Source: Cepaea nemoralis
Lineage: Eukaryota; Mollusca; Gastropoda; Stylommatophora; Helicidae
Direction of reading: 5' to 3'
DNA length: 64,000 nucleotides
Assembly: GCA_014155875.1 (NCBI GenBank)
Contig: JACEFZ010013277.1
Coordinates: 1 to 64,000 of the forward strand
Shown: positions 33,509 to 45,609 of the stretch, in pieces
Numbering within the stretch: the first letter of the stretch is position 1
How the letters are laid out: each line of letters opens with the position of its first letter
Made by a program: the position numbers and the translations under genes
The notes under the pieces: generated by a model
The model's input: the letters and a program-made list of their open reading frames with translations, nothing else
What the model was told of the DNA's origin: nothing
Databases searched by the model: none

Positions 33509-36500
33509 TCTTTAACTTTTCCTCCTTGGCAAAGCTCCTTCACTTGTCTTAGGTTATTCTTCTCAACATAATGAATTCAAACTCTGTAACTCAACTGTTA
33601 AACTTGATCGACAACACTGACAGAGTGTTCCAATTGTTAGCCAAGGATTTAATTTCGGACTGCATCAGGTGAATCAGATAACCTGCAGGTAAATCATACC
33701 ATCACACAGTCCATCATCCCTGCTCACACTGCCACATTAACCATAGCTATAATTGAACAGACGTGTCGCTCGTCAACTCACAAGTCTATAATGTTGATAT
33801 TTTTATCAATATTCCTAACTACAATAAAACCTTTAGGTTTGATTACTCACGTCTATCTTGGTGTATTCGTTCTTGTATGACCTTTCGCTGATTCTCCAAC
33901 GGAAATGTCAGCCCATTGTTATATTATCTTATTCTTTCGTCTACTTCTGTCTGTATTCTGTGCCGGATTGCGTTTACTCTTCTGAGGGTAGTGGGGTAGG
34001 GGTATACCCTATCAAAGGAGAAGTAAGGTGCCTCCTTCCCTCCGCTAGCCTACGGGACACCCTTGGGCAAGGTGGAGTACCCGTTTAGCCCCCCCCCCCC
34101 CCAACAGGGTAACGTGAAGCCATTGAGCAGGTGGTGCATTGGACTTGGGAGCAGTCGACAGATAGTTGTTGGTTATGGTTTCAAGTCAGTGACGGTGGGC
34201 AGAGGATCTCTCAGTAGAGACAATGGCTACGGTCATCCGATCAGTATGGTCACTGCCAGGAAGGAAGAATGGTAGAGTTCCCTCCTTATTGATTCCCGGG
34301 CAGAGGAGGCTCGTCAGCCTTGGTTGGTATCTCTTCTAAGAGAGGGAACTCTAAATCTCAAACCTCCGCTGCCTTGCGGGTATACCCATATGGGAAAGGC
34401 TTCGGGAGTAAACCCTGAGGACAAATCCGGAGATGGAGTCCCTAAGGCAGTTCCATGTTGTAAACAACATAGTTCTGGCAACTCCTGCGACGGCACCGAT
34501 GCCAAGTTGCATTGGCTACTGCCTTTCCCTTGGTCAACATCGGCGACGTGGAGAGGGGGAACCTGCTACTGGGCAACAGCTGGTTCTCCGATTTCCATTG
34601 CCCAGGCTTGTGCCCTGAAGAGGTCACTTCAGCACCGCGTAAAGCGGTGACACAACACGGGAAGCAGCATTTGCCGGTTATAAGTCTTAATGCTCGATTG
34701 GCGTAGAGCAAGGCGCCAGGGGCTACTTCCGACGGTGGGAGAGATCATCGTATCTCACTAGACAGCTACCGCCCGCCTAAGCTGGGCAGCCCCCAGTCAA
34801 TAAGGTGTTGTCTCGCCACGGTTCATCTGCTCCTGAGGGTGTGTGGAGCTTAGGGGAAAATCCTGACACATGGACCGCAATCTATACACCTAGCAACAAG
34901 AAAAAAACAAAACAACCGGCCCTAAGGCTGGGAACATGGAACGTAAGAACCATGACCCCTGGCATCTCAGACGATCTAAACTGAGATTGTGGATGCCCGC
35001 AAAACTGCAGTGATAAACAACGAACTACTAAGACTGGGGATAGACATTGTCGCCCTGCAAGAGACCAGACTCCAAGAATCTGGAAGCATCAAGGAGAGGG
35101 ACTTCACTTTCTACTGGCATGGCAAGCCGTGCGGAGAGACCAGGGAGCATGGAGTTGGCTTCGCTATCAGAAACAAGCTGCTTAATTCCATCATACCACC
35201 AAGTGATGGCACTGAAAGAATACTGAAGCTCCAACTCCAGACAGAGGCAGGCCCAGTTAGTATTATAAGCGTTTACGCCCCAACACTAACTGCAGCATCA
35301 GAATCTAAAGACAAGTTCTATGACGACCTTAGCAAAGAAGTCAGTGAAACACCAGAGAAACAACATCTTTTTATCCTGGGGGATTTCAATGCCAGGGTTG
35401 GCTCCGACCACAAATCTTGGCCTTCATGTCTAGGACAGTTTGGCGTTGGGAAGATCAATGACAATGGACAACGTCTCTTGGAATTCTGCAGCCACCATAA
35501 TCTGTGCGTGACCAACACCTTCTTTGACACGAAACCTCAACACAAGGTGTCATGGAGGCACCCCAGATCAAAGAACTGGCACCAACTCGACCTGGTGCTC
35601 ACTAAACGCAGCAACCTCCGCAATGTACGGCTGACTCGCAGCTATCATAGTGCTGACTGCGACACCGACCATTCACTCGTCTCCAGCAAGGTGAAGATAA
35701 AGCCCAAGAGAATCTACAGAAGCCGAACAGAAGGAAGACCACGCATTGACACCAGTGGCACCCAAAATAAAGAGAAGGTCAACAAATTCATGCAGGCTCT
35801 AGCGGATACTCTGCCTGGCCCCACAGACGGAGATTCCACCGAGAGATGGAGTCATTTTCGCGACACCATCTACAATACAGCACTATCAACATTTGGCAAG
35901 AAGCAAACTAAGTCAACCGACTGGTTTGAAGCACACTCTGAAGAGATGCTCCCAGTCCTGGAGATAAAGAGACATGCATTCTCAATGTATAAAACATCAC
36001 CTTCAGAGAAAACACTGCAGGCATTGCGAACGGCCAGAAATAGAGTACAACAGATGGCAAGAAGATGTGCGAACAGGTACTGGCTACAGCTCTCTGCTCA
36101 AATTCAAACTTGTGCAGACACTGGAAATATAAGAGGAATGTACGAGGGCATCAAGCAAGCTGTCGGTCCATCAAAAAATAAGATGGCCCCTTTACGATCA
36201 ACTGAGGGGGTAATCATAAAAGATCGAGCGAAACAAATGGATCGCTGGGTAGAACACTACTCAGAGCTATACTCAGTGGATAACACTGTCAGCGAAGAAG
36301 CTCTGGAAGCCATCGATCAACAGTCCGCCATGCATGCCCTGGATAACGAACCTTGCCTCACAGAAATCAGCGAAGCACTAGACTCTCTCAAATCCGGCAA
36401 GGCACCTGGAAAAGATAGTATTCCACCTGAAATTTTAAAATGTAGCAAAGAAACAATCATCCCAGAACTGTATGCAATATTTCAGCTCTGCTGGAGAGAA

Positions 36501-38131
36501 AAATCAATACCACAAGATATGAAAGACGCAAACATCGTTACCCTTTATAAAAACAAAGGCGACAGAAGCGACTGCAACAACTATCGCGGCATTTCCCTAC
36601 TCAGCATTACAGGCAAGATTTTTGCCAGAGTAATCCTTAAAAGATTACACATTCTTGCTGAAAGAATCTACCCCGAATCGCAGTGCGGATTTAGACCCAA
36701 CAGGTCCACCATCGATATGATTTTCTCACTCCGGCAGCTCCAAGAGAAGTGCAGAGAACAGAGGAAGCCATTATATATTGCCTTCATCGACCTCACAAAG
36801 GCATTTGACCTCGTGAGCAGAAGCGGCCTTTTTAAGGTCCTTGAAAAGGTTGGATGTCCACCCACCCTTCTTAGTCTCGTGAAATCATTCCACGAAAACA
36901 TGCAGGGGACCATTTTATTTGACGGCTCAACATCCCAGTCATTCAGCATCAGCAGCGGAGTAAAGCAGGGCTGCGTGCTTGCTCCTACACTCTTTGGTAT
37001 CTTCTTCGCTGTTCTCTTAAGGCAGGCATTTGGGACTGCCACTGAAGGCATATACCTCCACACAAGATCTGATGGCAAACTTTTTAACCCATCAAGACTC
37101 AAGGCAAAGACCAAAATAAGATCAAGATGCGTAAGAGAACTACTTTTTGCAGATGATGCAGCACTGACTACTCATACAGCAGAAGATCTCCAAAGGCTCA
37201 TAGATCGTTTTGCAGCCGCCTGCAAAGACTTTGGGCTCACCATTAGCCTAAATAAAACACAGGTGATGGAACAAGATGCTGGTGCGCCTCCGTCAATCAA
37301 AATTCTAATTACGAATTGAAGGTCGTCCACGATTTTGTGTATTTGGGGATCGACAATATCAGATAATCTTTCATTAGAGACAGAAATCGACAGACGCATT
37401 GGAAAGGCAGCCACAACATTTTCCAGGCTAGCTAAAAGAGTTTGGGAGAATAATAGACTAACAGAGCGTACAAAAGCTCAAGTATATAAAGCTTGTGTTG
37501 TTAGCACACTACTCTATGGGTCTGAATCCTGGACCCTGTACTCAAGACAGGAAAGGAAGTTGAATTCCTTCCACATGAGATGTCTGAGACGTATCCTGGG
37601 CATAACATGGAAAGACCACATAACAAACAAACAGGTGCTTGAACGAGCAGATATTACCACAGTGCACACCCTCCTCAAGCAGAGACGCCTCCGGTGGCTG
37701 GGCCACGTATCTCGAATGGAGGATGAACGTATTCCCAAAGATCTCCTTTACGGAGAACTAGCCACAGGAAAGAGGCCAACCGGAAGACCCCAAATGCGAT
37801 ATAGGGATGTGTGTAAACAAGATATGAAAACCATTGGAATAGATCCAGACACGTGGGAGAGAGTTGCAACAGACAGATGCTCCTGGAGAAGAGATGTACG
37901 AAACGGACTGGTGCTCTTTGAGCGCAATCATGATCCAACAAACTGAGGATAGGACGGCACAGGCTCAAAGAGCAGTCACTTACTGCGGGACTTGCCTCGT
38001 CTTACAGATGCGGAAACTGTGACAGGGATTGTCACTCTCGCATTGGACTATACAGTCACCAGCGGTGCTGCCAGGCACCTCCCAAGCGGCACAACTCTAT
38101 AGTCCTTCAGGACTGAAAGAGGCCTACTACT
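33509..38131 (+). mobile_element. LINE family B, copy B2 (near full length)
   Basis: A head-to-tail neighbour of B1, about 4.62 kb, nearly identical along its length including leader, poly-C run (34090-34102) and coding part. Its TAC tail is only two units long and passes directly into the (TGTA)n array at 38132. Lesions differ from those of B1: one extra base at 34982, and paired indels near 37305 and 37349. Confidence 0.88.
34930..38090 (+). pseudogene. EN-RT-C2H2 polyprotein of LINE B2 (frameshifted)
   Basis: Same domain order as B1. The long open part is 34989-37319 and covers most of the endonuclease and RT, including the FADD box that follows the break in B1. One inserted T at 34982 separates it from the LGTWNVRTM start. 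Two offsetting indels flank 37319-37335. A further change near 37930 shifts the C-terminal finger out of frame. Not functional as it stands. Confidence 0.87.
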
Positions 38132-39260
38132 ATGTATGTATGTATGTATGTATGTATGTATGTATGTATGTATGTATGTATGTATGTATGTATGTATGTA
38201 TGTATGTATGTATGTATGTATGTATGTATGTATGTATGTATGTATGTATGTATGTATGTATGTATGTATGTATGTATGTATGTATGTATGTATGTATGTA
38301 TGCATGCATGCATGCATGTATGCATGCATGTATGTATGTATGTATGTATGTATGTATGTATGTATGTATGTATGTATGTATGTATGTATGTATGTATGTA
38401 TGTATGTATGTATGTATGTATGTATGTATGTATGTATGTATGTATGTATGTATGTATGTATGTATGTATGTATGTATGTATGTATGTATGTATGTATGTA
38501 TGTATGTATGTATGTATGTATGTATGTATGTATGTATGTATGTATGTATGTATGTATGTATGTATGTATGTATGTATGTATGTATGTATGTATGTATGTA
38601 TGTATGTATGTATGTATGTATGTATGTATGTATGTATGTATGTATGTATGTATGTATGTATGTATGTATGTATGTATGTATGTATGTATGTATGTATGTA
38701 TGTATGTATGTATGTATGTATGTATGTATGTATGTATGTATGTATGTATGTATGTATGTATGTATGTATGTATGTATGTATGTATGTATGTATGTATGTA
38801 TGTATGTTTGTTTGTTTATGTATGTATGTATGTATGTATGTATGTATGTATGTATGTATGTATGTATGTATGTATGTATGTATGTATGTATGTATGTATG
38901 TATGTATGTATGTATGTATGTATGTATGTATGTATGTATGTATGTATGTATGTATGTATGTATGTATGTATGTATGTATGTATGTATGTATGTATGTATG
39001 TATGTATGTATGTATGTATGTATGTATGTATGTATGTATGTATGTATGTATGTATGTATGTATGTATGTATGTATGTATGTATGTATGTATGTATGTATG
39101 TATGTATGTATGTATGTATGTATGTATGTATGTATGTATGTATGTATGTATGTATGTATGTATGTATGTATGTATGTATGTATGTATGTATGTATGTATG
39201 TATGTATGTATGTATGTATGTATGTATGTATGTATGTATGTATGTATGTATGTATGTATG
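38132..39260. repeat. 1.13-kb (TGTA)n array
   Basis: Almost pure TGTA repeat with a TGCA patch (38302-38330) and a TGTT patch (38807-38817). It links the 3' end of LINE B2 to the truncated 5' end of LINE A2. No stop occurs in any frame of this repeat, so long Met-Tyr-Val-Cys or Tyr-Ile-His-Thr frames on both strands carry no meaning. Confidence 0.97.
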
Positions 39261-40162
39261 GCCAACAGCCAGACTCTGCAGCCCTTGATTGATAAGAAGA
39301 AGAAAGCTCTCTTAAGAAACAAGGAAAGACCAACGCGTAACACTCTGAGTGAGCTTAGGCAAGCTTGGAAGGATGTGCAAAAGGCTGCCAGGCAGTGTGC
39401 AAATGATTATTGGATCAAGTTATGTGAGTCCATTCAAATCGCAAGTGATAAGGGAGACATAAGAAGCATGTATGAAGGAATAAAGAAAGCCTGTGGTCCA
39501 GTGATCAAAAGAAGTGCACCATTGAAAACCTTGACTGGAGAAATCATCACTGATAAGAATCAGCAGATGGACAGATGGGTAGAGCACTATTTGGAGATTT
39601 ACTCAAGTGAGACCAAACTAGCGGATGATGCCCTCAACGCCATAGAGGCTCTATCAACTCTTGACCACCTGGACACACTTCCCACCATAACAGAAGTTAA
39701 GTGTGCTATAAATGAACTTGCATCTGGCAAGGCTCCAGGTAAGGATGGGATTCCAATAGAGGTTATCAGGAGTGGGCAAGACACACTCACTATACAGATC
39801 CACCAGCTAATAGAGCTATGCTGGCGTGAAGGACAAGTCCCACAGGATTTCAAAGATTCAAGCATCATAACACTGTACAAGAACAAGGGCGATCGGAGCG
39901 ACTGCAACAACTATAGATGTATCTCACTTCTGTGTATTGTTGGAAAAGTATTTGCCAGAATTGTTCTGCGCAGACTTCAAGTCCTAGGAGATCAAGTCTA
40001 CCCCGAATAACAGTGTGGCTTTCGACAGAACCGGTCTACCACTGATATGATATTCTCATTGCGACAAATGCAAGAAAAATGCCGTGAACAGAATCAACCA
40101 CTGTTTATTGCCTTTATCGACCTCACAAAGGCATTTGATTTGGTCAGTCGTGAGGGTCTGTT
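39261..40162 (+). mobile_element. LINE family A, copy A2, 5' part
   Basis: Starts at GCCAACAGCC directly after the TGTA array, at the same point of the element as A3 and A4. It encodes the pre-RT and first RT motifs (NSQTLQPLIDKKK, SGKAPGKDGIP) and has a TAA at 40008-40010 shared with A3 and A4. It is cut at 40162 by the antisense family C insertion and resumes at 44040. Confidence 0.9.
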
Positions 40163-43100
40163 AGTTAGTTAGTTAGTTAGTCGACAGATCATCCTCGTTG
40201 CACATCGGACCATTCAGTCCATAAGTGCTCGGATCCCCTCCTCAGCGAATCCCGCAGCGTGTAGCGGCTAACGACGCCAGTTCTGTGTTGGTTTATCAAT
40301 CTTCTTTGGCTTCCTGCGTAGTGTTCTTGTTTGGCCACCCCTCTTTTAATTTGCTGCTCTCGCAGTCTGGCCATTGTTGTAGATTCACAGTCATCACTTG
40401 GTTCTTGCAAAAGTCTCACTTCTCGTAGAGCATTCAGAATGTCAGCCTGGTCCATGGCGCGTCCGCCCTCAACAGTAGCCTCACCTGCGAGCTTGTCAGC
40501 CCGCTCATTTCCTTGTACTCCCGCATGCCCTGGCACGAAGATGAAACTAATCTTTGCCAGCTGAGACCGCTTCAGAGGCAGCAACCATTCTCTTCGGATC
40601 GACCCCTCCTCTATCCTCTTGATCATGTTCATTGAGTCGCTAAGGAAACAAGCCCTAGTGAATGTCTGTGTCTCGAGCCATGTTATTGCTTTACTTACTG
40701 CCATGACTTCCATGGTCAGGCTACTTGTGGTTTCAGTGAAAGCACCAGAGTCCTCCTTCACAATTCTCCCTCCGGCCCGAGCTGTAAAGGCCCATGAGCT
40801 TCTCACATGTCGGACGACCGACCCATCTGTGTAGATGACCGCGTCACTGTCTAGCGAATTCTCGAAAATCAACGCTTGTACTTCAGCCTCAACAGCAGCC
40901 GGATTTTCTTGTCTGCATTTTCTATCTAGTTGGATGCAAACTGAAAAGGATGTGCAGAAGTCTGTTGGCACTTGCACCCACTCCTCGCCAGGTTCTAAGT
41001 CCTCAAGTGAACACACCTGTTGAAGAATGTCCTCGGCTTGACCCATCCACGACCGTCCTCTTTTTAACCTGCTGCCCTTCACCTTCCTAATTTCACTATG
41101 CAGTGGATGCTGTGTGTTTGCGTTAATTCTGAGGTAGGCACGTGCCCTGCAAACTTGCATTCTCTCTTCAATGGTTGGAAAATCAAGAAGGTAGCGCATC
41201 GCCCTGCATGCTGTATCTCTTGTACATCCAAGAATAATGCGCATAGCTTCATTCTGTATCCTTTCCATCCTTTCTATCTGCTTATGGCTGACAGTCAGGA
41301 TTGCCATTGCATACTCCAAAACAGACATGACCAGCCCCTCGTACAGAAGACATAGATGGCGCTGCTCACAGTTTGCTGCCGCCATCACCCGCATCGCTGC
41401 CAAACCCCGCTTGGCCTTTGTTATCACCTGGTCTATGTGCACATTATAAGCAAGGCTTCGATCAAACCGTATCCCCAGGTAATTCATTGCCTGCGTTCTT
41501 TCCACCGTCTCTGAACACAGCATTACAGTTGGTGTTGGATTGTTGACAATATGATTATTCAACGAGAACCAAGTCACTGTTGCCTTTGTTGGGTTGACCA
41601 TTGCCCCAGCTTCATCACACCAAGTACTTATGCGATTGAGTTCGGTTTGTAGTTCCACAGCAACCTCCTCTCTATCCTTACCCTGACGATACACTAAAAC
41701 ATCATCGGCATATGACAATGTCCTGCCAGGTCCAGTGATCTGCTCACTGGTGATTCTCACTGTGTAGGCGTTGAACAGTACCGGAGATAATGGTGATCCC
41801 TGTGGTAGGCCAGGATATATTGTTGTTGGTTCCGAAGTCCAACTGCCACATCTAAAAACTACTTTCCGTTGGAAGAGAGCTGCAGCGATCCAACTAAGGA
41901 GGAATGGACTTACGTTTAGTTCAAGAAGCTGAAACATTAAAAAATCCAGTGGTACTCTGTTGTATGCGTCCTCAAGATCAATCGCTGCAGCAACGGTTTC
42001 AGTGCCTGAGTGGAAACCTTCATAGACATCGTGGGCAAAGACTGCTGCATTGGTCCAGGTTTCTCTTTTTGGACGGTACCCACCCAGGGTAGGTGGGAAA
42101 ACACCTTGCCTCTCTAGTTGGCTTGATATTTTCCTGGCAATTACCTTCTCCAGCAGCTTGCCTATTGTATTCTGCATGGTTATAATTCGATATCCCTGAA
42201 TTTTCTTGTGGTCTTTGTCAGGCTTCGGCAAGGGAATCAGATAGCTGTGTAACCATTCCTCCTTGATGCTAGCACTCCCTATACTGTTGTTGTACATGTC
42301 TGCTAGTTTCTCTAGCTCATTGTCGGTACACCTATTTATGTCGTCGTATCTTATGCCATCAGGACCTGGAGCACTGTTTTTTGATCGTCGAAGCACAGCC
42401 TTGATTTCTTTCACTGTCACTGTGTCTTCATCCGAAGTGTTCTGGGCCTTGCATCTGTCTGAGGTGACCTCCTTGGCCAGATTCCGGCCTCCCATGTCTG
42501 TCTGGTTGCTCTGCTCAAGGTAGCGTTCAAAGAGGGCTTTGCCCTTGTCCTCGTCAGTCCTCTGCCAGATGAGGTCAGCACCTTGGAAGTCAGAAATGCT
42601 CTTATTCTTGACTACACCACTCATGCTTTTATGTAGTCGCCAGAACAATTTCAGTGACTTGTCTGTGCTTACTCTTTGACACACCTCTGCCCATTTTTCG
42701 CTTTTAACCACCGTGACCAGTTTTTTGAAATAGCTTACTTTTGTGTGCATCTCTCTTTCTAAGTGCAAGCAGGGACTAGGATGACCAGCTCTGTTCTTCT
42801 TGGCATTTTGCCATCTCCTTACAGCACTACGCTTATCCACCCAAGCCTTCTCCACCTCGAAACTCCACCACGGTGGCTGCTCCCAGCTTTTTTTCCTTTT
42901 CTTCCTGCCCTGAAACGTTCTGCGCTTGTCACGTCTTATTTTACTCACCACATCTTGCCCTGTACTGTCATACTGGAACGTCTTTACCTTTAGCTTGTGC
43001 TGCCTGGTTCTGCCTTTCTCCACCAATATGCTGCATGGGTGGTGGTCGCTGCCATGGTGTCCTAGGACACCCCATCTACACACTGTAGTGAGTGAAGGTG

Positions 43101-44039
43101 AAACTAGCGCCAGATCAATAGCACTGTCCTCATCGCCTGGACGGCTTGCTGTCCTGGTGACACAGCCACTGTTGATACAAACCAGGTCGATGGTTTCCAG
43201 TGCAGTCTCGAGCTCCTCCCCTTGTGTATTGGAGGAAGTGTTTCCCCATGATCTGCCTTTAGCGTTGAAGTCACCACAGAAAATAACATTTCTCTCGTGG
43301 CCTAATAAGCCACTTAAGCACTGCCACTTCTGGGCGTCCACACTCGCATTGCGGGCATAAACATTAACCAACACGAATGGTATACTGGAATGAACTCTCA
43401 ACGCCTGTATTTGTATATCGTCACTGTTCCAACTGGACATGTCTAGCTCTGACGCCACCATGCTGTCGCGAACGAGAATCGCCGTTCCCAGATGTCGTCT
43501 GTTATAGAAACATTTGAAGCCGGCAATTCGGAGTAGCTGATCGCCCAGTCTCGTCTCCTGGAGTGCTACAATGTCGTTCCTGTAAACTAGGGTTTCTAAA
43601 ATAGAGCCCCGTTGTTTTACACTGGCACAGTTCCAATATAGAATACGGATGTTCCTGAGTCCTAGACGGTGACACTTGAGTCTAAAACGTCTCAAGCCAC
43701 CGCGCTTACCTGGCTTCTTTTTCCCTGCGCGGTTACCACGCCGCTTCGGTATGTTGACTGCTGATCGTTCGGAAAACACACGTTGTTCCGCCATGTTGAA
43801 AAAACGTAAACACAGACTTTTGATTGAGAACCACACACGCTGCTGAAAATTCACTCAAGGATGGCTTCGCTCGATGCACGAACTCCGTAGCACCCGCGCA
43901 GATCTTGAGTAGAAACTCCTGGTTTTACATCCTGGCACACCAATTACACGCAAGAAATGAATAAATCCATCCCTTACGCGAAAAAGTTAACGAACACAAA
44001 ACAACACGACCGTCCGTCGCCATCTTGAAACCGGAAGAA
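40163..44039 (-). mobile_element. LINE family C, apparently full-length insertion
   Basis: 3.88 kb on the minus strand, flanked by the 10-bp duplication AGGGTCTGTT (40153-40162 and 44040-44049). The uninterrupted site exists in A3 and A4. It has a 5' leader starting at 44039 (TTTCTTCCGGTTTCAAGATG), one long frame, and a 3' CTAA-type tail (40163-40184 on +). The single polyprotein with EN, RT and RNase H places it in the I-like group of LINEs; a finer clade is not assigned. Confidence 0.93.
40189..43854 (-). CDS. EN-RT-RNase H polyprotein of LINE C (intact)
   Basis: 1221 codons without interruption. The first ATG is at 43854; the second, at 43794 (MAEQRV), also fits because the text before it is weak. 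Domains in order: a basic N-terminus; APE-type endonuclease from about residue 69 (ILYWNCASV with catalytic Asn, LQETRL, FCGDFNAKG, GSDHHP); RT from about 480 (SAPGPDGIRYDDI, AIDLEDAYNRVP, GLPQGSPLSPVLFN, SYADDVLVY near 715); a linker with C/H residues; and RNase HI from about 1005 (IYTDGS, MEVMAV, LSDSM, GHAGVQGNERADKLAG near 1113). All catalytic acids I can check are present. There is no separate ORF1. This is the only LINE frame in the window with no visible lesion. Confidence 0.92.
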   Translation of the reverse strand: MNFQQRVWFSIKSLCLRFFNMAEQRVFSERSAVNIPKRRGNRAGKKKPGKRGGLRRFRLKCHRLGLRNIRILYWNCASVKQRGSILETLVYRNDIVALQETRLGDQLLRIAGFKCFYNRRHLGTAILVRDSMVASELDMSSWNSDDIQIQALRVHSSIPFVLVNVYARNASVDAQKWQCLSGLLGHERNVIFCGDFNAKGRSWGNTSSNTQGEELETALETIDLVCINSGCVTRTASRPGDEDSAIDLALVSPSLTTVCRWGVLGHHGSDHHPCSILVEKGRTRQHKLKVKTFQYDSTGQDVVSKIRRDKRRTFQGRKKRKKSWEQPPWWSFEVEKAWVDKRSAVRRWQNAKKNRAGHPSPCLHLEREMHTKVSYFKKLVTVVKSEKWAEVCQRVSTDKSLKLFWRLHKSMSGVVKNKSISDFQGADLIWQRTDEDKGKALFERYLEQSNQTDMGGRNLAKEVTSDRCKAQNTSDEDTVTVKEIKAVLRRSKNSAPGPDGIRYDDINRCTDNELEKLADMYNNSIGSASIKEEWLHSYLIPLPKPDKDHKKIQGYRIITMQNTIGKLLEKVIARKISSQLERQGVFPPTLGGYRPKRETWTNAAVFAHDVYEGFHSGTETVAAAIDLEDAYNRVPLDFLMFQLLELNVSPFLLSWIAAALFQRKVVFRCGSWTSEPTTIYPGLPQGSPLSPVLFNAYTVRITSEQITGPGRTLSYADDVLVYRQGKDREEVAVELQTELNRISTWCDEAGAMVNPTKATVTWFSLNNHIVNNPTPTVMLCSETVERTQAMNYLGIRFDRSLAYNVHIDQVITKAKRGLAAMRVMAAANCEQRHLCLLYEGLVMSVLEYAMAILTVSHKQIERMERIQNEAMRIILGCTRDTACRAMRYLLDFPTIEERMQVCRARAYLRINANTQHPLHSEIRKVKGSRLKRGRSWMGQAEDILQQVCSLEDLEPGEEWVQVPTDFCTSFSVCIQLDRKCRQENPAAVEAEVQALIFENSLDSDAVIYTDGSVVRHVRSSWAFTARAGGRIVKEDSGAFTETTSSLTMEVMAVSKAITWLETQTFTRACFLSDSMNMIKRIEEGSIRREWLLPLKRSQLAKISFIFVPGHAGVQGNERADKLAGEATVEGGRAMDQADILNALREVRLLQEPSDDCESTTMARLREQQIKRGVAKQEHYAGSQRRLINQHRTGVVSRYTLRDSLRRGSEHLWTEWSDVQRG

Positions 44040-45350
44040 AGGGTCTGTTCAAGGCACTAAAGAAGATTGGCTGCCCGCCAACTCTTCTGTCCATTGTGGA
44101 ATCGTTCCACACAGGCATGAAGGGTATAATCAAGTTTGATGGTGCAACGTCTGAAGAATTTGAAATCAAGAGTGGAGTTAAGCAAGGTTGTGTACTAGCT
44201 CCCACCCTCTTTGGAATATACTTTTCACTTCTACTGAAATATGCATTTCGTGATCAGGATGGTGGTATATACATTCACTCACGCTCAGATGGCGGCCTCT
44301 ACAATGCTCAGAGATTGAAGGCTAAGACCAAAATTAGGGAGGGTACTGATCAGAGAGTTGCTTTTTGCAGATGATGCTGCAGTTACGACCCACTCTGAGG
44401 AAGAATTGCAATGTCTCTATCTGCATTCTCCAATGCTTGTTCTGAATTTGGTTTAACAATTAGCAAAAAGAAGACACAGATTATGTCACAAGGTGCACAT
44501 GGGGTACCATCAATCTTTATTGACGACGCCGAACTAGAGATAGTAGACCATTTTACATATCTAGGATCAGTGGTAAATAGCAAATTATCCCTAGATCAGG
44601 AAATCAACATCCGGATTGGTAAGGCAGCAACAACAATGAACAGGTTAAGAAAAAGAGTCTGGGAGAACAGGAAGCTTACTGCCAAAACAAAAGTCCTTGT
44701 CTATCAAGCCTGTGTCCTTAGTACTCTTCTCTATGGCAGTGAAACCTGGACAACTTACTCACACCAAGAGAACAACTTAAACAGCTTTCATATGCGGTGT
44801 CTGCGAAGAATTCTTGGTATTAAGTGGCAAGACAAAATCACAAATACTGAAGTATTGGAAAGATCAGGTTGTGTGACAGTTTATTCCATGCTCAGTCTTC
44901 GTAGACTTAGATGGATAGGACATCTTAGGAGGATGGATGATGGTAGAATACCAAAGGATATCTTTTTTGGTGAATTACAGATGGGTAAGAGATCTCAGGG
45001 TCGGCTTCTACTACGATACAAAGATGTGTGTAAGCGGGACATGATTGATACAGGCATTCATAATGCACATTGGGAGCAAGTCGCCGCTGAACGTGTTGCA
45101 TGGAGGGCAAATATCAGAAATGGAATAAAGTCAAAGGAGAAAATTATTGCAGAAAAGTCACACACCAAGCGTTTGAGACGTAAGATGGTGCATGATGGTG
45201 GAAATGACCACGTGTTCACATGCACCCACTGTGAACGGACATTTACAGCGCAAATTGGCCTTATCAGTCACACTCGCTACCGCCATAGTTAAAAGTTATT
45301 ATGCCTTTTTAAAGCACAAACTATCGGCTGTCAAGACGGCAAGGTGCCAA
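44040..45350 (+). mobile_element. LINE family A, copy A2, 3' part
   Basis: Resumes A2 after the C insertion, including one copy of the duplication. It encodes the later RT motifs, post-RT part and C2H2 finger (44411-45292 open). Frame breaks at about 44336 (extra G) and 44414 (two bases missing) fall on either side of the FADD box. It ends at AAGGTGCCAATG and passes into the TGTA array. Confidence 0.9.
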
Positions 45351-45609
45351 TGTATGTATGTATGTATGTATGTATGTATGTATGTATGTATGTATGTATG
45401 TATGTATGTATGGATGGATGCATGCATGCATGTATGTATGTATGTATGTATGTATGTATGTATGTATGTATGTATGTATGTATGTATGTATGCATGTATG
45501 TATGTATGTATGTATGTATGTATGCATGCATGCATGTATGTATGTATGTATGTATTTATGTATGTATGTATGTATGTATGTATGTATTTATGTATGTATG
45601 TATGTATGT
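45351..45609. repeat. (TGTA)n array after A2
   Basis: About 260 bp of TGTA with TGGA, TGCA and TTTA variants. It continues directly from the LINE 3' end. Confidence 0.95.

Larger units (their letters stand above)
39261..45292 (+). pseudogene. Broken RT-C2H2 polyprotein of LINE A2
   Basis: The 5'-truncated polyprotein lacks the endonuclease. It has a TAA at 40008, a 3.9-kb antisense insertion at 40162, and frameshifts around the catalytic box. The apparent start codons upstream come only from the TGTA array. Confidence 0.88.

Noticed and set aside
38029..39333. Long open frames encoding hundreds of Met-Tyr-Val-Cys or Tyr-Ile-His-Thr repeats, some fused in frame to the RT of A2
   Set aside because: The TGTA repeat has no stop in any frame on either strand, so such frames arise automatically. 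The ATG supply upstream of A2, A3 and A4 is a by-product of the repeat, and the fusions share the same TAA downstream.
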